DNA from: a virus
IMG/VR virus record: IMGVR_UViG_3300046499_000479
Coordinates: 1-22,423 of that record
Direction: 5' to 3' (one strand)
DNA: 22,423 nt
Below, piece after piece: positions 5,152-13,746 of the stretch (the first letter of the stretch is position 1; every line of letters starts with the position of its first letter). Below the pieces are notes generated by a model that saw only the letters and a list, made by a program, of their open reading frames with translations, was not told the origin of the DNA and made no database searches. The translations under genes were made by a program, and so were the position numbers.

Positions 5152-8100
5152 TTCGGGGTCACCACTCTCACGCGGACGATGGTACGGCCGTCAACTTCCT
5201 TGACGCTCAAGATCCTCATCGTGGTGCCGGCGGCCAGCAGCATCTCCTGCTCGCTGCCGCCCGCGAACGCCGACACGTCCTCCAGGATCAGCCCGTGCGT
5301 GCCCTTCGGGGCCTCGATCTCCAGCCCGACCGGCTTGGAGCCGAAGCCGTGCGAGCCGCCACCGGTGACCGAGGTCGACAGGAACGCCTTGTCGGTGAAG
5401 TTCTTGCCGACCATCTTCTTCAACGCTTCCGGGTCGCGGAAGCCGACCGGGAACTGCTCCCAGCCGGTGCCGCGCCGCAGGAACGTGTCCTTCTGCAGCG
5501 GGACCATGGCCGACTGCAGGTCCAGCACGGCCTGCTTGGTGGCGGTCGACGCGGACGGGACGGGCTGGCCGGTCGCCGTCTCGCCGCGCAGCCAGTTGTT
5601 CATGGTCGCCGAACCCATGGTGTAGCTGATCGCGGCGTTCTTGGCCTCCGGCGTCCACTTGGTGCCCGGGTTGGCTGCCCAGTACGCCTCGCGGTCGGCC
5701 AGCGCCTCCTGCCACGTCTGCATCCGCCAGCCGTCGGTGTGGTTCGGGCCAGGGTCGGTCGGCGTGTAGTCGGCCTTGTAGGCGCCCGGACCGGAGACCG
5801 GCTGGATCTTGACGCCCGGCGGCAGCTTCGGGTGCAGCTCCCCGGTCATCTGGCCCAGCACGCTGGACTTCGGCGTCGCGTTGTCCTCGGCGTACTGCTT
5901 GCCGGCTGGCGTCTTGAGCCAGTTGAGGACCTTCTCGCGCAGCTTGCCGGCGTTCGGCACGCCGAGGTTCTTGGCGTGCCCGGCGTCGACCGCCGTGAGC
6001 ACGTCCATCACGGACAGCTGGTCGGGGAAGCCGTCCTTGCCGGCGTGCGCCGCCGCCGCCGCAACCAGGCTGTCCCAGTCGTGAGTGGAGGCGCTGGACA
6101 GGTTGACGATCTGCGCCTTCAACGTGCCGGTGAGCAGCTGGTTCTGGTCGTCGGTGAACGGGCTGACCGATCCGGCGCCCAGGTGGATGGGCGCGCCAGT
6201 GGTGGCGGCCTTCGCGGCCGGCGTGCCCGGCGCGGCCGGCTTGACGGTGACCGGCGCCGGGAACATCTTCGGCAGGTTCTCCAGCTTGGCCTGGAATACC
6301 GCCTGCTTGTACTCCTTGACCGGCTTCGAGTTGGCGTCCCAGCCCTGGGCTGCGGCGAGCTTGTCCGAAGCCTCGTTGATCTCCTTGACGGCCTTCTTCA
6401 GGTACTCGGCCGGCTTGCCGCCGTCGTAGGGTTCGGTGCTCAGCAGGGACTTCTCGTAGTCGGCCTGCAGCGTCTGGTGCGCGGCCTCCATGATCGCCTG
6501 CGGCACGTCGTTGACCTGGTCGTCGCTCCAGTGCATGTTGTTGAACGCGGTATCCAGCGTGATCTGGGCCGCGTCGTCGGCCGTCTGCTTGGCCCACTTC
6601 TGGTGCTTCGGCGAGCCGACGCCGTCGGACAGCGCCTCCTTGACCTCCTTGGCGACCGTCCCCGCGCCCATCGCCCCGGCGTCCGGCTTGTCGTGCCAGG
6701 CGTCCATCAGCACCATGCCGGTGTTGCCCTTGAGTGCCTTCACATCGGTGTCGGTGGCCGGCGGATGCCCGACCAGGCTCGGGTGGCCGGCGGCCTCGGC
6801 GAGCTTCTGCGCGTCGGCTGGCGTGGCCGAGTGCATGGCCTTCTTCCACGCGTCGTAGACCGGGGTGGCGCCCGGGTCGGCGTGCAGCTTCTTGTGGACG
6901 TCCTTGGCGAGCTGGTCGGCGATGTCGTCGGCCACGTTCGGGTCGAACTTGCCGCCGTTGAGCTTGTCCAGCTTCTGCATGTTGATCTTGGCCTGGTACT
7001 TGGACAGCTCGTTGGTCAGCGCGTCGTAGGTGCCGCCGCTCTGGGCCGTGGCCAGCATCTTCGTGGCGGCGGCGGTCGCGGCGGCCGGGTCCGGAGAGTC
7101 GCTGACCAGCGAGATCATGTCCTCCATGACCTTGCTGGCGGCATCGAGCTTCTCTGCGTCGTTCGGCTTGCCGTCCGACGCGGCCGGCGCGGTGACGGCG
7201 CCCGGCAGGTGGCTGGCCAGGTAGTCGTGGTGCTCCTTGGCCGCCTTCTTCTTCTTCGGGTCGACGAACTTGCCCTCGATCGCCTTGAGGTCGGCCAGGA
7301 TCAGCTGCTGCGTGTTCGGCAGCATCTGCTGGAACTCCTCGCCGGAGACCTTCTCGTAGGCGGTCAGCTTCGTCTTGGCCGTGCCGGACTTAAAGCCGTT
7401 GGCGTAGTCCGAAGCGGCCTTGGCGTCCGGGGTGAGGGCCGACGCCGGCTTGGACGCCGGCCCGGTCGCGGTCGGCGTGGCGGCGGCCTGCTTGTCGTTA
7501 AAGTCCTTGGCGAACTTGCCGACCTTGAGCGCGGCCGACTCGGCGCCGGGCTCGCCCGCGCTGTCCGCGTCGGAGACGTGGTACCACAGATTGCCCTTCT
7601 CCCACGGGGCCAGCGCGTCGTAGTCGTCCTGGGTCATCGCGTGGGCGGCGGCCACGGCCTCCTGGTGGTTGGGGTCGCCGTCGTCGGAGAACATCTCGTG
7701 CAGGTTGACGACCTTGCCGTCCTCGGTGACGACCTCGCCCTTGGCCGGCGGCGTCGGGGCGTTGGGGTCGAACGGCTTCGGGGGCGGCGCAGCCTGGGCG
7801 GCCTTCAGCTTGGCCTGCTCGTCGGCGTTGAGGTGCTGCTTGACCTCGGCGATCGACACCTTATCGGCCGCCTGCTTGATCTGGTACGACGGCGATCCGG
7901 TGGCGATGGCGTCCTTCAGGTCCTGCACGTGCGGCGGTGCGGCGGCGGCCGGGGTGCCCCAGTCGTGCTCGGGCTGGTGCTCGGGCAGGCCGAACTTCTG
8001 CTGCAGCTCGATCATCTTGGCGTAGGCGGTAACGCTGGCGAAGTCCGGATCGTCGGCCGAGGTGTCGAGGGCCTTGGCCCGGTCCTCCAGCCAGTTGGTG

Positions 8101-9818
8101 ACCTCCTGCTTCTCGGCGTCGTCCAGCTGGGCGAACTCGTCGGGGGTCATGGCGTTGAGCACGCCGACCCGCTGGCCGGTCTTGCCGTCCTTCCAGTTGC
8201 TGCCCGGCTTGAACACGATCTTGGCGGCGAGCACGGCTGGCGGCGTGTCCGCCGGCAGGCCCAGGTCGGTGGCCGCCTTGGCCGCGATGGCGCCCTTAAC
8301 CTTCGCCTCGGCCGCCTTCGCGCCGGTGAAGTCGTGGCCGTTCTGCGCGGTCAGCGCCTCCTTGAAGGCGTCAACCATCGGCGTCGGGCCGTCCTCGCCC
8401 TTCAGGCCCTTGGCGATCTCCTCGATCATGGCCAGCTTGGCCGCGTTCTTCTCCGACGTGTGCAGGTTCAGGTACGGCTTGGCCATGCTGGCGTTGGCGA
8501 CCTTGGTGAGCAGCGTGTCGGCCATCAGGTTGGCGGCCTGAGCGACGGTCTCCTGCTTGGTCGGGTCGCCGTCCAGGTGGGCCTGGATCTTGTCGGCGAA
8601 CTCCTTCTGTGTCGCCTTGGAGCCCAGGGTCTTGTTGCCCTTGATGAACTGCAGCAGGCCCAGCCCGAACTTCATGCCGGCGTCCGCCTTGGCGGCGTTG
8701 CCCTCCAGCGGGGCCGGCTCGGCCTTCGCCTTCTTCGGCTTAGCGGCCTTGGCGGCCTTGGCGGCGCCCTCGGCGGCCTTGTCTTCGGCCATCTTGTCCG
8801 TCTTGGCCTTTGCCGCGTCCATCATCGCGGCGGCCTTGGCCTTGTTGTCGGCCTTGGCCTGCTCCTTGGCGGCGTTGTCCTTGGCCATCTTGTCGACCTT
8901 GGTCTTGGCCTCGCCCATCATCTGGGCGGCCTTGGCCTTGTTCTCGGCCAGCTGGGCGGCCTTGGCCTTCTCCTCCTGCGCGGCCTTCATCTCGGCCGCG
9001 ATCTTCTTGGCCTCCGCGACGCCGGCCGGCTTGAAGTCGCCCGCGTCGTAGTCCTCGATCAGGGTGTCGATGTGGCTGTCGTCGCCGGAGAGCAGGGCGG
9101 CGGTGGCCGAGACGGTGAACTCGTCGCGCAGCTCCTCGTAGGGCTTGCCGTCGCAGTCGCCGTCGCCCTTTTTGCAGTGCTTCTGGGCCAGCTGGGCGCC
9201 CAGGCTGGCGCCGCTGCCCTCGATCGCGGCCCGGTAGTTGTCGTCCTTGCCGCCCTTGTTGTCCATGGCCAGGGCGTCCTTGAGCCGGTCTTCCAGGCCG
9301 GGGTCTTCCTGCAGCCCGTGCTTGGTGCGGAACGAGTTGATCTGGGCGGCCTTGATCTTGGAGTACTTGGCGATCTCCTGCTTGTTCAAGATCACCTTGT
9401 CGGCCTTGCCTGACGCCTTCGCCTCGTCGTTGCCCAGCAGCATGTTCGCCCGCTTGGTCAGCGCCTTCTTGGCGTGCAGCGGCGAGGCGTGGTGCCGGGA
9501 CGTCAGCGTCTTGGCGGCGGCGGCCTTGGCCTCGGCCCGCTTGGTCCGGTTCGCGGCAACCTTGGCCTTGTGCGCGGACTCGATCGCGTGCAGCGCGCCC
9601 GGCGCCTCGACGCCCAGCTTCTTCTTCCAGCCGGCGCACGGGCCCGGGTGCAGCGGGTTGCGGCAGAACGTGGCGATCGAGCAGTCGTCGTGCGCGTCGG
9701 GGATGAGGGTCATCGACATGGCGCCCATGGCGATGAGGGTCCGCACGCCTACCGGGGACACCGGGGCCGGCGCGAGGCCGTAGAGGTGGACGCCGAGGCC
9801 GAACGGGTCACGGTTCAC
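5148..9818 (-). CDS. Giant putative virion protein with C-terminal ADP-ribosyltransferase domain
   Basis: 1556 residues from GTG 9818, which overlaps the MuF stop as GTGA and has CGGAG upstream; an in-frame ATG about 30 residues later is the alternative. Residues 46-61 hold C-x5-C-x4-H-x3-C in the actinophage-typical CRNPLHPGPC. Residues about 70-400 are Ala/Lys-rich coiled coil with two 32-residue repeats (293-356). Residues about 557-860 contain a repeated helical module. The last 110 residues are an ADP-ribosyltransferase of the R-STS-ExE group: Arg1449 in FLRRG, FLSTS (1481-1483) and SEQEM with Glu1523 and Glu1525; ExE usually indicates arginine as target. Known relatives such as T4 Alt/ModA modify host proteins; MuF-linked ARTs are thought to travel in the capsid. 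Packaging and target here are inferred. Confidence 0.85.
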   Translation of the reverse strand: MNRDPFGLGVHLYGLAPAPVSPVGVRTLIAMGAMSMTLIPDAHDDCSIATFCRNPLHPGPCAGWKKKLGVEAPGALHAIESAHKAKVAANRTKRAEAKAAAAKTLTSRHHASPLHAKKALTKRANMLLGNDEAKASGKADKVILNKQEIAKYSKIKAAQINSFRTKHGLQEDPGLEDRLKDALAMDNKGGKDDNYRAAIEGSGASLGAQLAQKHCKKGDGDCDGKPYEELRDEFTVSATAALLSGDDSHIDTLIEDYDAGDFKPAGVAEAKKIAAEMKAAQEEKAKAAQLAENKAKAAQMMGEAKTKVDKMAKDNAAKEQAKADNKAKAAAMMDAAKAKTDKMAEDKAAEGAAKAAKAAKPKKAKAEPAPLEGNAAKADAGMKFGLGLLQFIKGNKTLGSKATQKEFADKIQAHLDGDPTKQETVAQAANLMADTLLTKVANASMAKPYLNLHTSEKNAAKLAMIEEIAKGLKGEDGPTPMVDAFKEALTAQNGHDFTGAKAAEAKVKGAIAAKAATDLGLPADTPPAVLAAKIVFKPGSNWKDGKTGQRVGVLNAMTPDEFAQLDDAEKQEVTNWLEDRAKALDTSADDPDFASVTAYAKMIELQQKFGLPEHQPEHDWGTPAAAAPPHVQDLKDAIATGSPSYQIKQAADKVSIAEVKQHLNADEQAKLKAAQAAPPPKPFDPNAPTPPAKGEVVTEDGKVVNLHEMFSDDGDPNHQEAVAAAHAMTQDDYDALAPWEKGNLWYHVSDADSAGEPGAESAALKVGKFAKDFNDKQAAATPTATGPASKPASALTPDAKAASDYANGFKSGTAKTKLTAYEKVSGEEFQQMLPNTQQLILADLKAIEGKFVDPKKKKAAKEHHDYLASHLPGAVTAPAASDGKPNDAEKLDAASKVMEDMISLVSDSPDPAAATAAATKMLATAQSGGTYDALTNELSKYQAKINMQKLDKLNGGKFDPNVADDIADQLAKDVHKKLHADPGATPVYDAWKKAMHSATPADAQKLAEAAGHPSLVGHPPATDTDVKALKGNTGMVLMDAWHDKPDAGAMGAGTVAKEVKEALSDGVGSPKHQKWAKQTADDAAQITLDTAFNNMHWSDDQVNDVPQAIMEAAHQTLQADYEKSLLSTEPYDGGKPAEYLKKAVKEINEASDKLAAAQGWDANSKPVKEYKQAVFQAKLENLPKMFPAPVTVKPAAPGTPAAKAATTGAPIHLGAGSVSPFTDDQNQLLTGTLKAQIVNLSSASTHDWDSLVAAAAAHAGKDGFPDQLSVMDVLTAVDAGHAKNLGVPNAGKLREKVLNWLKTPAGKQYAEDNATPKSSVLGQMTGELHPKLPPGVKIQPVSGPGAYKADYTPTDPGPNHTDGWRMQTWQEALADREAYWAANPGTKWTPEAKNAAISYTMGSATMNNWLRGETATGQPVPSASTATKQAVLDLQSAMVPLQKDTFLRRGTGWEQFPVGFRDPEALKKMVGKNFTDKAFLSTSVTGGGSHGFGSKPVGLEIEAPKGTHGLILEDVSAFAGGSEQEMLLAAGTTMRILSVKEVDGRTIVRVRVVTPK
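8751..8846 (-). repeat. Second copy of a 32-residue tandem coding repeat
   Basis: This 96-base unit encodes a segment starting NKAKAAAMMDAAKAKTDKMA and directly follows the first copy at 8847-8942. Shared features are NKAKAA-MM, AK-K and DKMA. It lies in the Ala/Lys coiled-coil region of the giant ART protein. Confidence 0.75.
8847..8942 (-). repeat. First copy of a 32-residue tandem coding repeat
   Basis: This unit encodes a segment starting NKAKAAQMMGEAKTKVDKMA, residues 293-324 of the giant ART protein. The tandem arrangement suggests growth of the coiled coil by internal duplication. Confidence 0.75.
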
Positions 9819-10669
9819 TTGGCGCTCCGGTAATGCCGGTCGGACAGGTCGGGGGTTTCGCCGGGCTCCAGCAGGAGGATCGAGCACCGGCAGTTGATCG
9901 TCTCATGTGGAGGGCCAGCTGGATCACCCGGAAACATCATGGGCGCCTTCGTCTCCCCGAGCAGGAACGGCGCGAACAGCTCCACGCGCTGCCCGTCGCC
10001 GCCGCCCCGCCTGGTGTGCGTGAACCGCGTCCGGTGGTCGTGGGTGGCCAGCCACTGCTTCTCCCACGGGCCGGGCACGCTCCGCGCGATCGCCGCATAG
10101 GAGGCGAACTTGCCCCCGTTGTACGCGGCCAGGGCCTCGGTGCGCGCAATCGTCATCGCCCGGTTGCGCCACGTCTCCTGGTCGTGCTCGCCCAGGATGC
10201 GCTCCACCTCGGCGGCCAGGTCGGGCATCGACCAGCCCTCGGTGGTTGCCTTCAGGGTGGCCCCGTTGACGTGCCGGTAGACCGAGTCGGGCACCCGCAC
10301 GAGACGGTTGCGGGCGGCGGTGATCGCCTGCCGGCTGCCCCACTGCCCGTCGGGGATGACCTCGGGGGCGTGGTGGCTCTCCGCGTAGCCGTCGGTCCAG
10401 ATGACCTCGATCTCGTCGAGGACGGTGGAGAACTGGTCGGCCAGCCAGTCCGTCGTGGAGTAGACGCCGAGCGGGTCGGGGCCCACCTGGGCGCCCGGGG
10501 CGGCGCGGTGGTGGCTGAATACGGCGCGCTGCAGCTTGCCGGCCCACTCCTTCAGCACGTCCCACACCTTGGCGAACAAGGCGGCTTCGGCCTTAGCCAG
10601 CTGGGTGAGCGCGATCAGCTTCTCGGCGGCCCACGACTTCGGCTCCTCAGGCGGCGGCGGGGGTGGCAC
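9815..10669 (-). CDS. MuF-like head morphogenesis protein
   Basis: 284 residues from GTG 10669, preceded by GGAGGTGA inside the portal reading frame; it overlaps the portal by 23 bases. Residues about 165-265 carry the Mu gpF-like (phage head morphogenesis) signature: ARTEALAAYNGGKFASY (175-191), a W-x-ATHDHRTRFTH block with His210, Asp211, Arg213 and His218, and INCRCSILLLEPG near the end (NCRC 259-262). MuF-type proteins bind the portal inside the head and assist assembly or DNA ejection; the C-terminal end is where toxin domains are fused in other phages. Here the ADP-ribosyltransferase is a separate, coupled gene. The poly-Pro start and helical N-terminal half are usual. Confidence 0.9.
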   Translation of the reverse strand: MPPPPPPEEPKSWAAEKLIALTQLAKAEAALFAKVWDVLKEWAGKLQRAVFSHHRAAPGAQVGPDPLGVYSTTDWLADQFSTVLDEIEVIWTDGYAESHHAPEVIPDGQWGSRQAITAARNRLVRVPDSVYRHVNGATLKATTEGWSMPDLAAEVERILGEHDQETWRNRAMTIARTEALAAYNGGKFASYAAIARSVPGPWEKQWLATHDHRTRFTHTRRGGGDGQRVELFAPFLLGETKAPMMFPGDPAGPPHETINCRCSILLLEPGETPDLSDRHYRSAK

Positions 10670-12611
10670 GGAGCATCACCTCCATGGCCCGCTCGATGTA
10701 CGCGCGCAGCATCGACGGCTCGTGGGCGAAGCCGCGCATCAGCAGCTCTACCGCGTAGCCCTCCAGCAGCCGGGTCACGTCGTCGGCGCGGAAGCCGTAG
10801 GCGGCGAAGTGGTCGACCAGCGCCGGGGCGTGCGCGAACGCGCCGTCGACCAGCCGGCGGGCGTGCTCGCGATCGGTGGGCTGGATGCGGGTGTGCAGCA
10901 GGTGCTTGGGCACGTCGCTGAAGTCGCCGCGCCGGTTGGCCCGGCCCTTGCCGGTGAGCATCCGGGCGCCGGCCAGCTCGAAGGCGCGCAACACGATCTG
11001 CTCGGCGCCGGGCAGTAGGTAGTCCGTCGGGCTGGGCGCACCCCAGCCGGCGGCGGCGGCCAGGCCCTTCTGGGCGGGGCTCTTGCCGTCGGACGGGGTC
11101 TGTGGGAGGCCCAGTTGCTGCTGGATGGCGGCGTCCCGGCCGGCGGCGGCGTCGACCGGCTGCCCGTCGGGGCCCAGGCCGGGCGGGGCCGGCGGCTGCG
11201 GCGGCTCGGACACGGGCAGGCCGAGCAGGTCGGCGTACGCCTTCTGCTGCAGGAGGGACGGGTCCAGCTTGACGGCCTCCCACGCGCGCAGCGCGGTCAG
11301 CTCCTGCTTCGTCGGGGCCGACTCGTCGGAGAAGTTGCCGGCCTTACGGACCTCGGCGTCGTTGACGATGCCCTTCTCCTGCAGCGCAACCGCGTCCTCG
11401 AAGCGGTTGGGCCGCACGGTGAGCGGGCTCGCGTCGAACCAGAGGGTGTACTTTTCCGAGTCGGCGACGCCGAGGGCTTCCAGCGCCGGGCGCAGGTAGC
11501 CGATCGTCAGGGCGTGGCAGATGCGGATCATGACCGGCTGGATGAACAGCTTGATGCCGGTCTCGTCGATGCTCCAGGCGCTCCAGTGGTTGGAGTCGCC
11601 GAGGCCGAGCAGCTCCTCCGGCGCGATGTCCAGGGCGACCGCGAGGCGCTTGAGTGCCTGGTCGAGCTTCTGGGCCAGCTCGGCGGTGAGCGGGGTGGAG
11701 AACGTGAGGTGGATCGGCGCCTGCCCGGCCTCGGCCGGGATCTCGATCATGATCGGCACGAGGCCGGCGGCCGTGCCGGCGCCGGTCAGCTGGGCCTTGG
11801 CCACCTCCAGCACCATCGACATCAGGTCATTGACCGTGCCCGGGGTGCCGTCCGGCTTCGGGAACGACGACCCGCGCGGGAACGCCATCACGCCCGCGCT
11901 GATGAGGCGCGAGTCGATCTGCGACATCGTCATCATCGCCAGCCGCTCGATCTCCCGCAGGATCGGCAGCGCCGAGCGCACCGGGGAGTCGGCCAGGTCG
12001 TTGTCGCGCGGGTGCGGCGTCCACGAGCGGACCAGCAGGTCCTTGTTCGGGTCGAGCAGGTGCCAGCCGCCGCCGTGCTCGGAGGGGCGCTTCACCTCGT
12101 AGCCGCTGCCGGCCTTCTTGCGGATCTGGTTCGCGCTGACCACGTACCAGACGTCGCTCTTGGGGTCGGTGGCCCCCTCGGCGACGATGAAGGACTCCCC
12201 GCCGATGTAGAACTGCAGGCCCATGGTGCGCAGCGACTCGGTCTTGGCGGCCGGGCCGCCGAAGATCGTGCCGGCCAGGGCCTGGATCTTCGGGTCTTTG
12301 GCCTCCTCGCCCGGGTGGCCGTTGTCGTCCAGCTCGGCAACGTACAGCCGCACCTGGGACAGGGCGGCGGCGTGCCGGTTCGCGGCGAAGCGCAGCTCCC
12401 CGGACAGGTCCAGCTGGCGCCACGCCTCGCGCTGCCAGTCCTCATCCTTGACCATGGTCCGCACCGCGCTGCCGGCGTCGAGCTTCACGGCGGCGGCGGC
12501 GGCGACCAGGGCGTGCATGGAGTCGGTCAGCTGGGCGGGCAGGTGTGGCGGCTCGGCGCGCTCAACGGCGGTCCGTACCTCGCGTGCCGGACTGCCGGTG
12601 CGCAGGCGCAT
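10647..12611 (-). CDS. Portal protein
   Basis: 654 residues from the ATG that directly follows the upstream TAG, with AAGGGGGAG as ribosome site. The core (about 60-460) matches actinophage portals: RLYVAELDDNG, GESFIVAEG (138-146), a long helix around ILREIERLAMMTMSQIDSRL, and GLGDSNHWSAWSIDE (336-350), a hallmark near the crown-stem region. Portals form the dodecameric ring at the unique head vertex that docks terminase and the tail. The C-terminal 180 residues are a Pro-rich linker plus a helical extension (DREHARRLVDGAFAHAP) that can contact internal proteins. The length is somewhat above the usual 450-550 because of this tail. Downstream MuF overlap supports joint expression. Confidence 0.92.
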   Translation of the reverse strand: MRLRTGSPAREVRTAVERAEPPHLPAQLTDSMHALVAAAAAVKLDAGSAVRTMVKDEDWQREAWRQLDLSGELRFAANRHAAALSQVRLYVAELDDNGHPGEEAKDPKIQALAGTIFGGPAAKTESLRTMGLQFYIGGESFIVAEGATDPKSDVWYVVSANQIRKKAGSGYEVKRPSEHGGGWHLLDPNKDLLVRSWTPHPRDNDLADSPVRSALPILREIERLAMMTMSQIDSRLISAGVMAFPRGSSFPKPDGTPGTVNDLMSMVLEVAKAQLTGAGTAAGLVPIMIEIPAEAGQAPIHLTFSTPLTAELAQKLDQALKRLAVALDIAPEELLGLGDSNHWSAWSIDETGIKLFIQPVMIRICHALTIGYLRPALEALGVADSEKYTLWFDASPLTVRPNRFEDAVALQEKGIVNDAEVRKAGNFSDESAPTKQELTALRAWEAVKLDPSLLQQKAYADLLGLPVSEPPQPPAPPGLGPDGQPVDAAAGRDAAIQQQLGLPQTPSDGKSPAQKGLAAAAGWGAPSPTDYLLPGAEQIVLRAFELAGARMLTGKGRANRRGDFSDVPKHLLHTRIQPTDREHARRLVDGAFAHAPALVDHFAAYGFRADDVTRLLEGYAVELLMRGFAHEPSMLRAYIERAMEVMLRATPAAA

Positions 12612-12974
12612 CTACTCCCCCTTGGCCAGAAGCCCGGTGACGTGCGAGAAGGCCAGCGCGAGGGCCGGCACGAACAGCCAGGGGCTTTCGCCCCAGAGGT
12701 ACGCCAGGGGCGCGGCCACGGCGGCCACGTACATCGAGGCGCACCAGCGGCAGGTGAGCAGGTAGACGGGCAGCGGCGTGTCCAGTGATCCGTTGGAGAC
12801 GTTGGCCAGCGACCCGGGGCCGCCGAACTGGCGCTCCAGCTTGGCGCGGTACCGCTTCCACAGGGCGGCCTCCAGCTGGAGGCGCGGCTTCTCGGTGATC
12901 TTGTCGGCGGCGATCAACCGGGTCACGCGCGCCACGGCCAGCGCATACACCAGGACCAACACGCCGGGGATCAT
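12612..12974 (-). CDS. DUF1360 membrane protein
   Basis: 120 residues with two or three transmembrane segments: about 2-17, 80-95 and 98-114. YLLTCRWCASMYVA (71-84, CRWC 75-78) is the diagnostic DUF1360 motif. Family members occur in phages and spore-forming bacteria; function unknown. There is no Shine-Dalgarno. TATCGT (12987-12982) lies seven bases before the ATG, which suggests a leaderless transcript for the DUF1360-portal-MuF-ART-protease operon. The gene touches the portal gene with no gap. Confidence 0.85.
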   Translation of the reverse strand: MIPGVLVLVYALAVARVTRLIAADKITEKPRLQLEAALWKRYRAKLERQFGGPGSLANVSNGSLDTPLPVYLLTCRWCASMYVAAVAAPLAYLWGESPWLFVPALALAFSHVTGLLAKGE

Positions 12975-12987
12975 GGCACATACGATA

Positions 12988-13019
12988 GCGGCCCCTCACC
13001 CGGTTGGGTGAGAGGCCGC
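12988..13019 (-). terminator. Hairpin closing the lipoprotein unit
   Basis: GCGGCC-C-CTCACCC (12988-13001), loop GGTT, GGGTGAG-A-GGCCGC (13006-13019): 13 base pairs with one mismatch. It follows the stop at 13067 and lies immediately next to the likely -10 (TATCGT) of the portal operon, thus separating the lipoprotein unit from the head operon. There is no T-run. Confidence 0.7.
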
Positions 13020-13066
13020 CATGGATATGGGTGAAGAACTAGCTGGATGGCCCAGGTCGGGGGGCT

Positions 13067-13216
13067 TCAGATCAGCTCGGGCCCCTCAACGATGCCGAAC
13101 CCGGCGTCGGCGAGCGCCTCAACCAGGGTGTCGTACGCGTCCTCGGTGAGGCCGGTGCTGGCGTCGTCGTCCATGTCCTGGGGGTTTTCGACCTCCAGGA
13201 CCAGCCTGATCTGCAT
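13067..13216 (-). CDS. Small acidic protein paired with the Ltp lipoprotein
   Basis: 49 residues, starting MQIRLVLEVENPQDMDDDAS. The ATG follows the lipoprotein stop by two bases, so the two are co-translated. A beta strand, an acidic turn and a helix (EDAYDTLVEALADAGF) ending in a strand suggest a small alpha/beta fold. It has no signal peptide, so it stays in the cytoplasm. I know no family. Its only neighbour in the unit is the exclusion lipoprotein, so a partner or regulator role is possible. Confidence 0.7.
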   Translation of the reverse strand: MQIRLVLEVENPQDMDDDASTGLTEDAYDTLVEALADAGFGIVEGPELI

Positions 13217-13218
13217 CG

Positions 13219-13710
13219 CTACAGGCCGTTGGCCGTCGCGCCGTACGCGGCCTGCTCGTCGGTGAAGCCCTCGAACTTCAGCTGATCGATGAGCCCTTTC
13301 CGGCTGAAGTGCTGCATGTCCAGGTAGCTCTTGGCTTTCACGGCCGCCTGCGCGTTCCAGTCGACGTTCAGCGAGTCGACGGCGAACGTGGCGTCGGCGG
13401 TGGTGAAGCCCTCGAACTCCAGCTGCTTGATGAGCCCCTTGCGGCTGAACCCGGACACCTTCAGGTAGCTCTGGGCCTTGCCGATGGCCTGCTTCTGCGC
13501 GTTGGTCAGGCTCTGGGTGGTCGGGGCGGCGGCGGTGGGCCGGGCCGTGGCCTCCACCGAGGTCGGTGGCGCGGCGGGTGCCGTGCTGGCCGACGTGGCC
13601 GGCGCGGCGGTAGCCCCGCCCTGGGTGTCGGTCCCGGCGGCGCCGCAGGCGATGAGGAAGGCGGCGGCGAGGCCAGCCCCGATGGTGACGGCGATCTTCT
13701 TGAGGTGCAT
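13219..13710 (-). CDS. Ltp-family surface lipoprotein, candidate superinfection exclusion protein
   Basis: 163 residues; the ATG at 13710 follows AGGGAGAG and begins MHLKKIAVTI. A lipoprotein signal peptide ends at LIAC (19-22) with Cys22 as lipidation site. A Thr/Ala/Pro-rich tether (24-68) leads to two Ltp repeats (70-117 and 119-163) with FSRKGLIKQLEFEGFT and FSRKGLIDQLKFEGFT, the host cell surface-exposed lipoprotein (Ltp) domain. In Streptococcus thermophilus phage TP-J34, Ltp blocks DNA injection of related phages. The protein would be exported and held on the outer face of the host membrane. It has its own promoter (P5) within the structural region, as expected for a moron expressed in a lysogen. 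Domain call is strong; activity is inferred. Confidence 0.9.
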   Translation of the reverse strand: MHLKKIAVTIGAGLAAAFLIACGAAGTDTQGGATAAPATSASTAPAAPPTSVEATARPTAAAPTTQSLTNAQKQAIGKAQSYLKVSGFSRKGLIKQLEFEGFTTADATFAVDSLNVDWNAQAAVKAKSYLDMQHFSRKGLIDQLKFEGFTDEQAAYGATANGL

Positions 13711-13746
13711 CTCTCTCCCTAGCGATGCTGGAACGGGCAAGCGCCC

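Noticed and set aside
8751-8942. CRISPR or minisatellite array
   Set aside because: Only two imperfect units in frame inside a coding region; this is a protein repeat. No CRISPR-like spaced repeats were seen anywhere in the window.
4893-9413. Very long + strand open frame opposite the giant ART and protease genes
   Set aside because: It is an antisense shadow caused by the biased codon use of the Ala/Lys-rich - strand gene; its protein is a low-complexity Gly/Leu/Arg/Val mix with no domain.
9815-9887. Start of the giant ART gene at 9887 inside MuF
   Set aside because: It would need a 73-base overlap and lacks a ribosome site; GTG 9818 gives a GTGA overlap with CGGAG upstream.
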